64,000 nucleotides of DNA. Origin: a virus. Made by a program: the position numbers and the translations under genes. The stretch is taken from positions 209,026 to 273,025 of IMG/VR virus record IMGVR_UViG_3300020442_000005; one strand, 5' to 3'. Shown here piece by piece: positions 24,132 to 31,569 of the stretch. The notes beneath the pieces are model-generated. The model ran no database searches, had not been told where the DNA came from, and was given only the letters and a program-made list of their open reading frames with translations. Within the stretch, counting starts at the first letter, position 1; each line of letters begins with the position of its first letter.

Positions 24132-25055
24132 ATGTTGACAACACTATTTACATCTCTTCTGCTTGGGTGTGGTAGCGACATTGCTATCATAACCAGAGAC
24201 AAAGCAATTACTGATACAAATTCAGTATCAGATGTAGTCGAGGAAACCAGCACACCGGACGATACAGTAACAAACGAACCTGGCGACGATGAACCTTCTC
24301 AGCCATCGGCCGAACCATCTGATGAAATGACTGAGCTGACAATCGGATTTGCAGAATTATCGTTAACGCAAATTGCATGTCCGGCCTGTATGGGCGTTCC
24401 GTCTGAGTTTGATATATCAGCTAGTTTAAAACTGCATCAACCAACAACTGGCGGATACAGCGACATGCTGCAAGTTGGAACTTGCGTTACCCAGGAACTG
24501 GGTTCATATGTTAGCTCGACTCCTCTGAATGTATCTGGTGTTGCTTCATTTAACTCAATCCAGCTTTACCCATCTGGTCCTGGGGAATGGACTGCGGCAA
24601 ATCTTCAAGAGTTTCAAATCCCACGACGTGAACCGATCACTGTTGTAACCGATGCTGGTGTCATACCAAATGCATTTGAAACTCTTGAAGGCTTTGATGA
24701 TGTACAGCCATGGGAGCTAAGATATGTCGATCCATCATATGCTTTCGCGGCGGTGGTTTCAAAGCAAGGAACGACTTTCACATGGTATCCAGTGATTACG
24801 GGAGCTTTGTTTGAAGTCATGGTAGTAGTGTACACACCTGATGGTTCGCAGATACTCGGTTTAGTATCTTGTCTAGAGCCTGACATGGGTTACATGACTA
24901 TCCCCGGCTCATATTTCCAGTCGTACCCAACATGGGCTTTGACAGCAATTTATCTAACCCGCCACAGGATTGATAGACAGCCTGCATATGAGTTCAATGG
25001 TTACTTAGAATCACATCAAACATGGACTGTACTTGGTACAGGTCACATTGAATAA
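24132..25055 (+). CDS. putative lipoprotein 1, 307 aa
   Basis: The N terminus MLTTLFTSLLLGCGSD carries a lipobox-like LLGC with Cys13, so a lipid-anchored envelope protein is likely, although the signal is short and uncharged. Residues 30-80 are low-complexity Thr/Asp/Glu/Pro; residues 85-307 are beta-rich with several Cys (CPACMG, CVTQ, SCLEP). It is the first of three consecutive lipoprotein-type genes. Such phage lipoproteins often block superinfection; here that is inference. Confidence 0.75.
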   Translation: MLTTLFTSLLLGCGSDIAIITRDKAITDTNSVSDVVEETSTPDDTVTNEPGDDEPSQPSAEPSDEMTELTIGFAELSLTQIACPACMGVPSEFDISASLKLHQPTTGGYSDMLQVGTCVTQELGSYVSSTPLNVSGVASFNSIQLYPSGPGEWTAANLQEFQIPRREPITVVTDAGVIPNAFETLEGFDDVQPWELRYVDPSYAFAAVVSKQGTTFTWYPVITGALFEVMVVVYTPDGSQILGLVSCLEPDMGYMTIPGSYFQSYPTWALTAIYLTRHRIDRQPAYEFNGYLESHQTWTVLGTGHIE

Positions 25056-25122
25056 AAATACATAAAATAATATACAACAATAGAAACGTACATAATATAT
25101 AGAGAAATAAATGGAGGTGCTA

Positions 25123-25383
25123 ATGCGCATTTTAATCTTGGCTGCGACTCTTGCAGCATGTACAACAAAGAACGACACTGTTGAGACAACGGAAACAACC
25201 GAAACAACGGAAACAACGACAGAAGTTCTAAAAACCGATCAATCAGATGCGACGGTTTCGGGGAAAAAAACAAATACAACAACCGAAAATAAAACCGAGA
25301 CTACGACAAACGACGAAACTACCGTCACAACTGAAAAAACAGATAAAACTGAAAACAACACTAATGAGGTAACAAATGATTAG
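25123..25383 (+). CDS. putative lipoprotein 2, Thr/Glu repeats, 86 aa
   Basis: MRILILAATLAACTT has a lipobox LAAC at Cys13. The rest is almost pure Thr, Glu, Lys, Asp and Asn, including tandem ETTETTETTET units, and is surely disordered. GGAGG precedes; ATG 25123 is preferred to ATG 25111 because it places the signal at the N terminus. Confidence 0.7.
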   Translation: MRILILAATLAACTTKNDTVETTETTETTETTTEVLKTDQSDATVSGKKTNTTTENKTETTTNDETTVTTEKTDKTENNTNEVTND

Positions 25384-25552
25384 TTTACTATTAACAATGT
25401 TCTTGGCCTGCGGCGATAAAGAAAATGAAGATACGGCTGCCGAGGATGTAGCAGAAGACACCGCAGCAGAACTTGAAGATACAGGCGAAGAGCAATCCGA
25501 AGAATCCGAAGAATCAGAGGAATCCGAAGAGAGCGAAGAGCCGGCCGAGTAA
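25376..25552 (+). CDS. putative lipoprotein 3, Glu/Ser tail, 58 aa
   Basis: MISLLLTMFLACGDK has lipobox FLAC at Cys12, followed by an acidic low-complexity tail with EESEES repeats. It overlaps the end of lipoprotein 2 by 8 bases in another frame and ends just before a strong terminator. Three adjacent Cys-anchored proteins with repetitive tails suggest recent copying or shared surface function. Confidence 0.7.
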   Translation: MISLLLTMFLACGDKENEDTAAEDVAEDTAAELEDTGEEQSEESEESEESEESEEPAE

Positions 25553-25597
25553 TCGGTTTAAAAAAATACACAAACTCTCCCCCCAAAATGTGTTTTT

Positions 25598-25625
25598 AAG
25601 CCTAGGTTAATCCTAGGCTTTTTTT
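25598..25625 (+). terminator. rho-independent terminator
   Basis: AAGCCTAGG (25598-25606) and CCTAGGCTT (25612-25620) form a perfect 9-bp stem around TTAAT, followed by five more T. It ends the lipoprotein transcript. Confidence 0.9.
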
Positions 25626-25676
25626 GTAAAACGTGTTTTTGGTAGGTATATTATTAATACGAACAAGGAGTAATAA

Positions 25677-26096
25677 ATGTTAGATGACAAAACAAAAATG
25701 TTTTTAATCAAAGCAATGACTGAAGGAATTGAGTGCAATTTCCAGAACGAGGAAGCCAAAGATTATTTCATACATACGTTGCAAAAGACTGTCGACAAAA
25801 ACGAAAAGATTGGTTCGAAGTTGATAGGTGACTCGTATGGCTTATTGATGGAAGATTCAACCGGGGATCCGTACGGTATAGTCAAATTGTCAGACAATCT
25901 AGTTTTGTTTGCGTTGCTAATACCTGAACCTGATCTAACCAGTGAGCAATCTGTTGATTTTGGTAGAATAGTATTAGCAGTTCTTTCGACTTTCGCTTTG
26001 ATTGAAGCTGAGCAATCATTAGGAAAAACTGGCAGATCTGCCGCTAAGAGCGAATCTGTCAAGTTCAACATATCAGAAATCGGTGTAATTATTTAG
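25677..26096 (+). CDS. hypothetical protein, 139 aa
   Basis: An acidic, soluble protein with a likely amphipathic C-terminal helix (residues 95-120, VLAVLSTFALIEAEQSLG). AAGGAG lies before ATG 25677 and a TATATTATTAATA box near 25647 may be its promoter. No family recognised. Confidence 0.78.
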   Translation: MLDDKTKMFLIKAMTEGIECNFQNEEAKDYFIHTLQKTVDKNEKIGSKLIGDSYGLLMEDSTGDPYGIVKLSDNLVLFALLIPEPDLTSEQSVDFGRIVLAVLSTFALIEAEQSLGKTGRSAAKSESVKFNISEIGVII

Positions 26097-26105
26097 GAGA
26101 TAAAA

Positions 26106-26261
26106 ATGCCAAGACCTTTAAAGAATAATGAAATCAATGAAAAAATAGAAGACCTGAAATCTGTTGTCGATAACAATCAATACAAAGTCGGCCTTCAAGA
26201 TAAAATCAATATTGGATTTGCCTTTTTGATTTTGGTCTTGCTTGGTGCAACTTTTTTCTAA
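26106..26261 (+). CDS. 51-aa C-tail-anchored membrane protein
   Basis: A short charged N-terminal helix (residues 8-30) followed by the hydrophobic segment INIGFAFLILVLLGATFF at the extreme C terminus. AGGAGATAAAA precedes ATG 26106. The layout is that of small tail-anchored proteins. Confidence 0.6.
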   Translation: MPRPLKNNEINEKIEDLKSVVDNNQYKVGLQDKINIGFAFLILVLLGATFF

Positions 26262-26271
26262 TGGAGAGGTA

Positions 26272-26469
26272 ATGAATTATTCATCCGCAAAAATCAACTA
26301 CAAAAAGATAATTGAATATATTGCTAAAAGTCGTAGAAAAGACAAGGGTTTATACGACCGAGCTAAATCATATCTGTCACAGATGAATCCGGACTGGGAT
26401 AACGTGAAGCTTGAAACCAGCGTACTGTGGGACGTGAGGGATTATTTCAAAAGATCTTCTAAAAATTAG
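26272..26469 (+). CDS. hypothetical protein, 65 aa
   Basis: A small basic helical protein. GGAGAGG lies just before ATG 26272. Nothing recognised. Confidence 0.7.
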   Translation: MNYSSAKINYKKIIEYIAKSRRKDKGLYDRAKSYLSQMNPDWDNVKLETSVLWDVRDYFKRSSKN

Positions 26470-26504
26470 AAACTGAAAAGTTTACCTTTTCACTGAACCA
26501 TACT

Positions 26505-26512
26505 TATAAATA
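26505..26512 (+). promoter_or_regulatory. TATAAATA box, T4-late-like
   Basis: An exact match to the T4 late promoter consensus TATAAATA, 54 bases upstream of the next gene and outside any gene. A small ATACC/GGTAT hairpin follows in the leader. Confidence 0.45.
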
Positions 26513-26565
26513 GGGGGAGGGCAGCACGCAATACCTATTTTGGGTATGGTTCTTTGCTGGCATCA

Positions 26566-26970
26566 ATGGATTTTAGGGAAAATGATCTAGTTGTAATAAA
26601 GGGCATGAAATATTCCGCGGATAAGGAAGAGATAGTTGCAGAAATATACAGAATATTATTTGTGGGTCTACACGATTTAATAGTAATCTCGAGAAAAAAG
26701 TATGGTAAAGTACCATTCAAGATCTCAAAATCTTCTTGCATATCTTTAAGAACAAAAATCAAAGAGACTAATCCAACAGGTGAAAATGAAATTAAACTAG
26801 GGTCACTTGTGCTTGGGATCGACGTAAATTATGATGGATCGATCCAAAAGAAAGTAGTTGGACATGTCATACAAATTATTGAAAACCACAACTCGATGAA
26901 ATACTATGTCATCAATTCAGATAACAAGGACACAATGTTCGAAAAAGACAAGGTTTTATTGTTGCAGTAG
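26566..26970 (+). CDS. hypothetical beta-rich protein, 134 aa
   Basis: Contains two similar beta-rich halves: ENDLVVIKGM...RILFVGLHDLIVIS and LGSLVLGIDVNYD...VVGHVIQIIE, which could be two SH3-like barrels in tandem. ATG 26566 has only a weak ribosome binding site; an in-frame TTG at 26554 is possible. Confidence 0.65.
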   Translation: MDFRENDLVVIKGMKYSADKEEIVAEIYRILFVGLHDLIVISRKKYGKVPFKISKSSCISLRTKIKETNPTGENEIKLGSLVLGIDVNYDGSIQKKVVGHVIQIIENHNSMKYYVINSDNKDTMFEKDKVLLLQ

Positions 26971-27015
26971 GTGTCAACTATATATTTATAAATGCACTAT
27001 TTCAAAGGGTTATTT

Positions 27016-28008
27016 ATGGAAAAATATGGTTGGAATCCTCTGTCAGGCCTAATAAAAGATATAAAGCTGTCAGGTGGATTTGTAAATGCGCACTCTCATT
27101 TGGACAGAGCACATACCGTTACACAAGAGATGATGGTAAAAACAAAAGACCATCTACACCAAAAATGGAAACTAGTTGACGACATTAAATTAAAAAGAAC
27201 TACTGATGATTACCGATTTGATATCAAACGTGCTCTAGATCATCAGAGACATATCGGAATCAACACTATATGTTCGTTTATAGACATTGACGAAGTAGTA
27301 GGTTACAAAGCTATCGATGGCGCTGTACTAGCGAGAAAAGATATTCACGACCAAATCGGTGTAGACGGAATGAATATCCAGTTTGCATGCCAAACCTTGA
27401 AAGGAGTTTTAGATCAGAATAATTTTGAGCTGATAAAAAATAGAATCCATTGTTTTGATATCATAGGATCACTGCCTGGCGCTGATAAAAATCGAGAAGC
27501 AGAACATTTGGATGTTGTGATGAAACTTGCAAAAGACCAAAACAAAATGTTGCATGTACACGTCGATCAACTCAACGACCCAAACGAGAAAGAGACGGAA
27601 CTCTTGTGTAGGAAAACAATCGAACACGGGTTAGAAGGAAAGGTCGTTGCAATACATTCAATTTCTCTTGCTGCGCATTCTAAACGATACAGACATGAAG
27701 TTTATAAAATGGCAAAGGACGCTGGTCTAATGTTTGTTACATGTCCGACCGCATGGATCGATCACCCAAGAAATGAAACTCTTATGCCTTTCCATAATGC
27801 TGTAACTCCAGTTGATGAATTACTTACTTATGATTTAACCATTGGAATCGGATCGGATAATATACATGATATCTATAAACCATATTCAGACGGAAACATG
27901 GAAACTGAATTAAGATTCTTGCTTGAATCTTGCAAGATATATGACGTTAACGTACTAAAAAACATTGCAACCATTGGTGGATTAAAAGTTTGCGGCATAA
28001 TTAAGTAA
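27016..28008 (+). CDS. cytosine-deaminase-type amidohydrolase
   Basis: A metal-dependent TIM-barrel hydrolase of 330 residues. GGFVNAHSHLDRAHT holds HxH at 26 and 28; HVHVDQLND supplies the third His, IHSISLAAHS the fourth, and IGIGSDNIHDIYKPYSDGNM the Asp, in the same order and spacing as E. coli CodA (HIHLD, HCDE, SHTTAMHS, GHDDVFDP). The small N- and C-terminal beta sandwich of CodA is mostly missing. It may deaminate cytosine, another pyrimidine or an adenosine-related base. AAGGG precedes ATG 27016; an upstream in-frame ATG 26992 lacks a site. Confidence 0.85.
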   Translation: MEKYGWNPLSGLIKDIKLSGGFVNAHSHLDRAHTVTQEMMVKTKDHLHQKWKLVDDIKLKRTTDDYRFDIKRALDHQRHIGINTICSFIDIDEVVGYKAIDGAVLARKDIHDQIGVDGMNIQFACQTLKGVLDQNNFELIKNRIHCFDIIGSLPGADKNREAEHLDVVMKLAKDQNKMLHVHVDQLNDPNEKETELLCRKTIEHGLEGKVVAIHSISLAAHSKRYRHEVYKMAKDAGLMFVTCPTAWIDHPRNETLMPFHNAVTPVDELLTYDLTIGIGSDNIHDIYKPYSDGNMETELRFLLESCKIYDVNVLKNIATIGGLKVCGIIK

Positions 28009-28031
28009 TGAAAAAAGAAATGGAGTAAGTC

Positions 28032-28394
28032 ATGAGTAAAAAATGGTCTAGATCAGACGTGGTTAACTGGATGAGAATGATAAACGAGTGTGGCTGTGAG
28101 GACGAAAGCCACAGCGTACATGGTGATACGATGTTCAGCGTTTCGTTTGAGCCACAGATGTTGCGTGACGTCGTACAACAAAAGATGGGATCCATGAATG
28201 CAATGTGTCCTGAATCATATGAAATGGCAGCTGACTTTGTATGCCAAGATCCTCATGCAGTTCTGGAAATGATAAAGCCTTTAATGGCTCAGATTGGAAT
28301 AGGATGTCCCCAGTCATTTGCAAAAGCGATGGCAGATGTATTTTACGCCGGGCAGGACATGGGAATTGTTAAACCTTTCAACACAGAGAAATAA
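28032..28394 (+). CDS. hypothetical protein, 120 aa
   Basis: A soluble helical protein with five Cys and many Met (CGCEDES, MCPES, CPQSFAK). GGAG before ATG 28032. The Cys could bind metal; no known family. Confidence 0.75.
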   Translation: MSKKWSRSDVVNWMRMINECGCEDESHSVHGDTMFSVSFEPQMLRDVVQQKMGSMNAMCPESYEMAADFVCQDPHAVLEMIKPLMAQIGIGCPQSFAKAMADVFYAGQDMGIVKPFNTEK

Positions 28395-28395
28395 A

Positions 28396-28800
28396 ATGAA
28401 GATTACAAAGAGCCAATTAAAAAGAATCATTCGAGAAGAATACACACGACTTATGCACAGTGGTTTACTAGCTGAAACTAATTACATGGCTATGGGTGCT
28501 CCATACGACAGTCAATTATTTGCCGATTGGTGCGATGCAGTAGACAGCTTGTACGATGACGTTCCATCTTGGACTACCAACGCGTTAGGGTACCTTTGGG
28601 AACAAGACATTGAAGAAATGTTAGATGAAGACGGGAATTATTATGTTAAGACCTTGTTTGCATCAACTGGCGCTTACGATGGTTGTGCATCTCTTGTGAA
28701 GTTGGCTATGGATAACGGATCAAAACCTAGACACGTAGAGTACCTTATGAATAAATTCTTAAAATTCGCAAGAGAAGAGCAAGGATACACTGTCGTCTAA
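28396..28800 (+). CDS. putative packaged protein, 134 aa
   Basis: Begins MKITKSQLKRIIREEYTRL, the targeting peptide in its KITKxQLKRIIREE form, followed by a second L-A-E (HSGLLAE) near residue 26 that could also be cut. The same two-site start occurs in the genes at 28882 and 30707. The remainder is acidic with several Trp and Tyr; no motif recognised. Confidence 0.78.
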   Translation: MKITKSQLKRIIREEYTRLMHSGLLAETNYMAMGAPYDSQLFADWCDAVDSLYDDVPSWTTNALGYLWEQDIEEMLDEDGNYYVKTLFASTGAYDGCASLVKLAMDNGSKPRHVEYLMNKFLKFAREEQGYTVV

Positions 28801-28881
28801 AGACTGCATTTAATCTCATGAAAAAAGTGTATCCGGACTGTCTGAATTAATTTAAAAACCATTCAACAAAGAGCCAGTCAT

Positions 28882-29262
28882 ATGAAAATATCAAAACGAC
28901 AACTCAGAAGAATAATCAAAGAAGAATACTCACGACTTGCCCGGCATGGACTTATCAAAGAGGCGAACGAATTTTATGTAAGTGCAAGCGACCCGATCGT
29001 GATGGAAATTATCGATATTGCAAAAGATGCAGTGCAGCGTGGTAAGCCGGGTATCACATATCAAGATATTGAGTATGCATTTTACGAGGCTGCTGAGCCT
29101 GATGAGTTCGTTCATCCGGTTAGCTATGAAGACATCGACTTTGTAACGTCAATGAACGAGATGGATATTGAGAGTTTTTTGAATCACTTGGCTGGCATGG
29201 GTGTCCTGAGGTTGGTTTCAAGCCCTAGTAGCCGAGTTGCTATGTACGCAGCTGCCGTATAG
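28882..29262 (+). CDS. putative packaged protein, 126 aa
   Basis: Begins MKISKRQLRRIIKEEYSRLA and continues RHGLIKEANE, as in its neighbours. The C-terminal part (residues 50-115) resembles a winged-helix pattern (ITYQDIEYAFYEA...FLNHLAGMGVLRLV), also visible in the protein at 30707. A DNA-binding packaged protein is possible. Confidence 0.78.
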   Translation: MKISKRQLRRIIKEEYSRLARHGLIKEANEFYVSASDPIVMEIIDIAKDAVQRGKPGITYQDIEYAFYEAAEPDEFVHPVSYEDIDFVTSMNEMDIESFLNHLAGMGVLRLVSSPSSRVAMYAAAV

Positions 29263-29271
29263 AGAGACAAA

Positions 29272-30396
29272 ATGTCAGAAAAAATACTTAGAGAGTATAT
29301 AAAAGGCCTTTTGCTGAGTAATTCTGACGTCCTTCTTGAGAGGGCTAAAAGAAAAAAAGCCAGACAGAACAATATAGATAAAGAGATAATGGCTGCAGCC
29401 AAATCAGCTGAAGCTGAAGGGCAGAGTTTTACTAGTCAATATTTTGCTGGCTACATTATGGATTCATATCCAGATTTTACTCATGTCCGCAGCCGAAAAG
29501 ACAAAAATTATCTAAATGACCTAGCTGAAGAACCAATAAGCTTGCAGGCGCTTCTGGACAGCTTGGTTGATTTTGATTTGCTAGAAGTGACCGGCCAGCA
29601 GAATAATTTTAAAATATATTCGATAACTGGCCGGCCCAAAACAAAACCGGATATTAAGAGGGGTGATTTTAACGGAGCCTCCGAGCAAGAGTTTTATAAT
29701 TATCTCCAGGAAATCTTAGATTCGGATAGTTATTTGACTGATATGAAAGAGGCCATGGAGCATTTCGGCGGCGGTCTTTTGTTTGATCTTTTCGTTAAAA
29801 ATCAAAATCCTGCATTTACGAGAAAAGTGACCCCACCCCAGGGTACTGATAACCGAACTGATAAATTAATAGACTATTCGACTATGTTTGATTTAAACGG
29901 CGCATTAGCTCGAAACGAATGGAGTGCGGTACTTACTCCTCAATTCAAATTCAGAAATAATAGTAGGACAAAGAAAGTAAGGGGAGTTTTTGTCCGCTTC
30001 AATCACGTGCATTCTCTAATGGAACCATGGCAACTTCTTATTCGAATGGTTGATAAGGCAATTTTTGATTTCCTTAAGAGTCGACCAACATTTGCAAATA
30101 AGGAAGAGTTTAGATTACGACTTTTAGATTCGTTCTGGCAGTTTCCGCTCGAGGTTGATGCCGGCGGTTTACACTTAGAATTGACAAATTTGCCGATTCC
30201 TGGAAAACCATATTACTTTCATACCGCTGATGTGTTGACATCAGCAAATATAAATAAAGCAATCTCATGGCTTGACTCGAATGGAACTGACCCTGAAGAT
30301 CAAATATATCTGGTGCTTCGTAACGCAAACAACGAAACAGTGGTAAATCGAATATCTCAGGCCGCCAAACATAAACAAAAAGAAGAAGCCAGATAA
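29272..30396 (+). CDS. putative packaged protein, 374 aa
   Basis: Begins MSEKILREYIKGLLLSNSDVLLE, a divergent targeting peptide with L-L-E near residue 22. Residues 60-120 have a winged-helix-like pattern (ALLDSLVDFDLLEVTGQQNNFKIYSI). The rest is soluble with several Trp and Phe and a basic tail. The function is unknown. Confidence 0.75.
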   Translation: MSEKILREYIKGLLLSNSDVLLERAKRKKARQNNIDKEIMAAAKSAEAEGQSFTSQYFAGYIMDSYPDFTHVRSRKDKNYLNDLAEEPISLQALLDSLVDFDLLEVTGQQNNFKIYSITGRPKTKPDIKRGDFNGASEQEFYNYLQEILDSDSYLTDMKEAMEHFGGGLLFDLFVKNQNPAFTRKVTPPQGTDNRTDKLIDYSTMFDLNGALARNEWSAVLTPQFKFRNNSRTKKVRGVFVRFNHVHSLMEPWQLLIRMVDKAIFDFLKSRPTFANKEEFRLRLLDSFWQFPLEVDAGGLHLELTNLPIPGKPYYFHTADVLTSANINKAISWLDSNGTDPEDQIYLVLRNANNETVVNRISQAAKHKQKEEAR

Positions 30397-30425
30397 AATA
30401 TCATTAAATTAAAATTGGAGTTCAA

Positions 30426-30620
30426 GTGATTAAAGTAGGAAATCAAGTAAGTTTATTCAACAACATCGGAAAAGAAGGCATCGTCATTGGCCTTAAACCC
30501 GTAAAGATCAACACAAGTTTTACCAACGGTACAGCCACAAATTCATGGGCAATTATTATACAGTGGAAAGACGGAACAACAGGTACATATCCTATTGGCG
30601 ATGTAATGAGAATAGACTAA
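30426..30620 (+). CDS. small SH3-like protein, 64 aa (GTG start)
   Basis: MIKVGNQVSLFNNIGKEGIVIGLKP...WAIIIQWKDG follows the 'VGxxV...GIVIG...W.DG' plan of the small barrel family. GTG 30426 is preceded by GGAG. Confidence 0.7.
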   Translation: MIKVGNQVSLFNNIGKEGIVIGLKPVKINTSFTNGTATNSWAIIIQWKDGTTGTYPIGDVMRID

Positions 30621-30706
30621 TTTTTTTTTGGATATATAAAATTTAATTTATAATTAATATAGAACATCAACCACCAATTATTTTCATGGAACATAAGGAA
30701 AATAAA

Positions 30707-31021
30707 ATGAAAGTATCAAAAAGACAATTGAAAAGAATCATTCGAGAAGAATATTCAAGGCTAAAACGATCTGGACTTCTTAACGAAGCCATGGGACTAG
30801 GTAACGACATGTATGTCGAGCAAATCATGGAAGAGCTTCGTGATGGTGACGAACTGTCCTATATGGAATTATCAAGAGCATTGAGTCCAATCATACCAGG
30901 CTTTGATGAAGCTGAATTAGGAAATGCAATTGATCACGCTTTGCAAAGGGGAATGATTCAAGCTCGTATGGGAAGAGATGGATTAGGCGTGTTTATGGTG
31001 TCACCCCAGTACATGATGTAA
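30707..31021 (+). CDS. putative packaged protein, 104 aa
   Basis: Begins MKVSKRQLKRIIREEYSRLK then RSGLLNEAMG, nearly identical in its first 30 residues to the proteins at 28396 and 28882, so the three share a duplicated 5' end with different bodies. AAGGAAAAT precedes ATG 30707. The body has a winged-helix-like pattern. Confidence 0.78.
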   Translation: MKVSKRQLKRIIREEYSRLKRSGLLNEAMGLGNDMYVEQIMEELRDGDELSYMELSRALSPIIPGFDEAELGNAIDHALQRGMIQARMGRDGLGVFMVSPQYMM

Positions 31022-31044
31022 ATAACTTACATTTGCCTGATTTA

Positions 31045-31070
31045 AAATAGACGCTTCGGCGTCTATTTCT
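31045..31070 (+). terminator. terminator with UUCG tetraloop
   Basis: AAATAGACGC (31045-31054) and GCGTCTATTT (31059-31068) form a perfect 10-bp stem closed by the extra-stable TTCG loop. The T run is short (TTTCT). Confidence 0.8.
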
Positions 31071-31086
31071 AATTTGTTTGTATACT

Positions 31087-31096
31087 TATAATTATA
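31087..31096 (+). promoter_or_regulatory. TATAATTATA box, candidate late promoter
   Basis: An exact copy of the palindromic box also at 1573 and 39383. It lies right after a terminator and 15 bases before the start at 31112. Confidence 0.45.
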
Positions 31097-31111
31097 CGGG
31101 GGTAATTATGT

Positions 31112-31336
31112 ATGCAATTTTTGGGAGACAACATATATGGATTTAGGCCGGGCCAAATTATATACTATGCAAAAAGTCATTTGGCTTTACTGATTAAGCC
31201 TGAAGACGGTGAAGACGTATGGCAGCCGGGTTTGTTCGTAAGATATTTAAACGGATCAAAAGAAAACTGTATAATAACAGACATACACGGAACGAAACTC
31301 GAATGTCCTACATATATGATCCAGAAGGTGTACTAG
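31112..31336 (+). CDS. small SH3-like protein, 74 aa
   Basis: GFRPGQIIYYAKSHLALLIKPEDG and LFVRYLNG fit a small barrel, like the next gene. ATG 31112 lies nine bases after GGGGG; ATG 31108 in another frame leads only to a 12-codon dead end. Confidence 0.65.
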   Translation: MQFLGDNIYGFRPGQIIYYAKSHLALLIKPEDGEDVWQPGLFVRYLNGSKENCIITDIHGTKLECPTYMIQKVY

Positions 31337-31569
31337 ACGCTCACAGCTTTATTTATCTGACTATAGGCAGCCTTGTGTACTATGGTCCAGTAACAAATGT
31401 CGGGAAAGAGCGGCATATCGGCATAATTATCGATGCGAACTATTCTAATATTGTCGCTGGTGAATGCATATTCCACGTATACGCTGACGGTAATATAATA
31501 GAGACAGCCATTGTTTATCCAGTTGCAGAGGAAGTTTTACATGAAAAAATTGTACGAATCGAGTCTTGA
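31303..31569 (+). CDS. small SH3-like protein, 88 aa
   Basis: IGSLVYYGPV...RHIGIIIDANYS...FHVYADGNI has the 'GSLV...GIII...VYADG' plan. It overlaps both neighbours. The start is uncertain: ATG 31303 has no good ribosome binding site and ATG 31219 would overlap deeply. Confidence 0.6.
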   Translation: MSYIYDPEGVLDAHSFIYLTIGSLVYYGPVTNVGKERHIGIIIDANYSNIVAGECIFHVYADGNIIETAIVYPVAEEVLHEKIVRIES

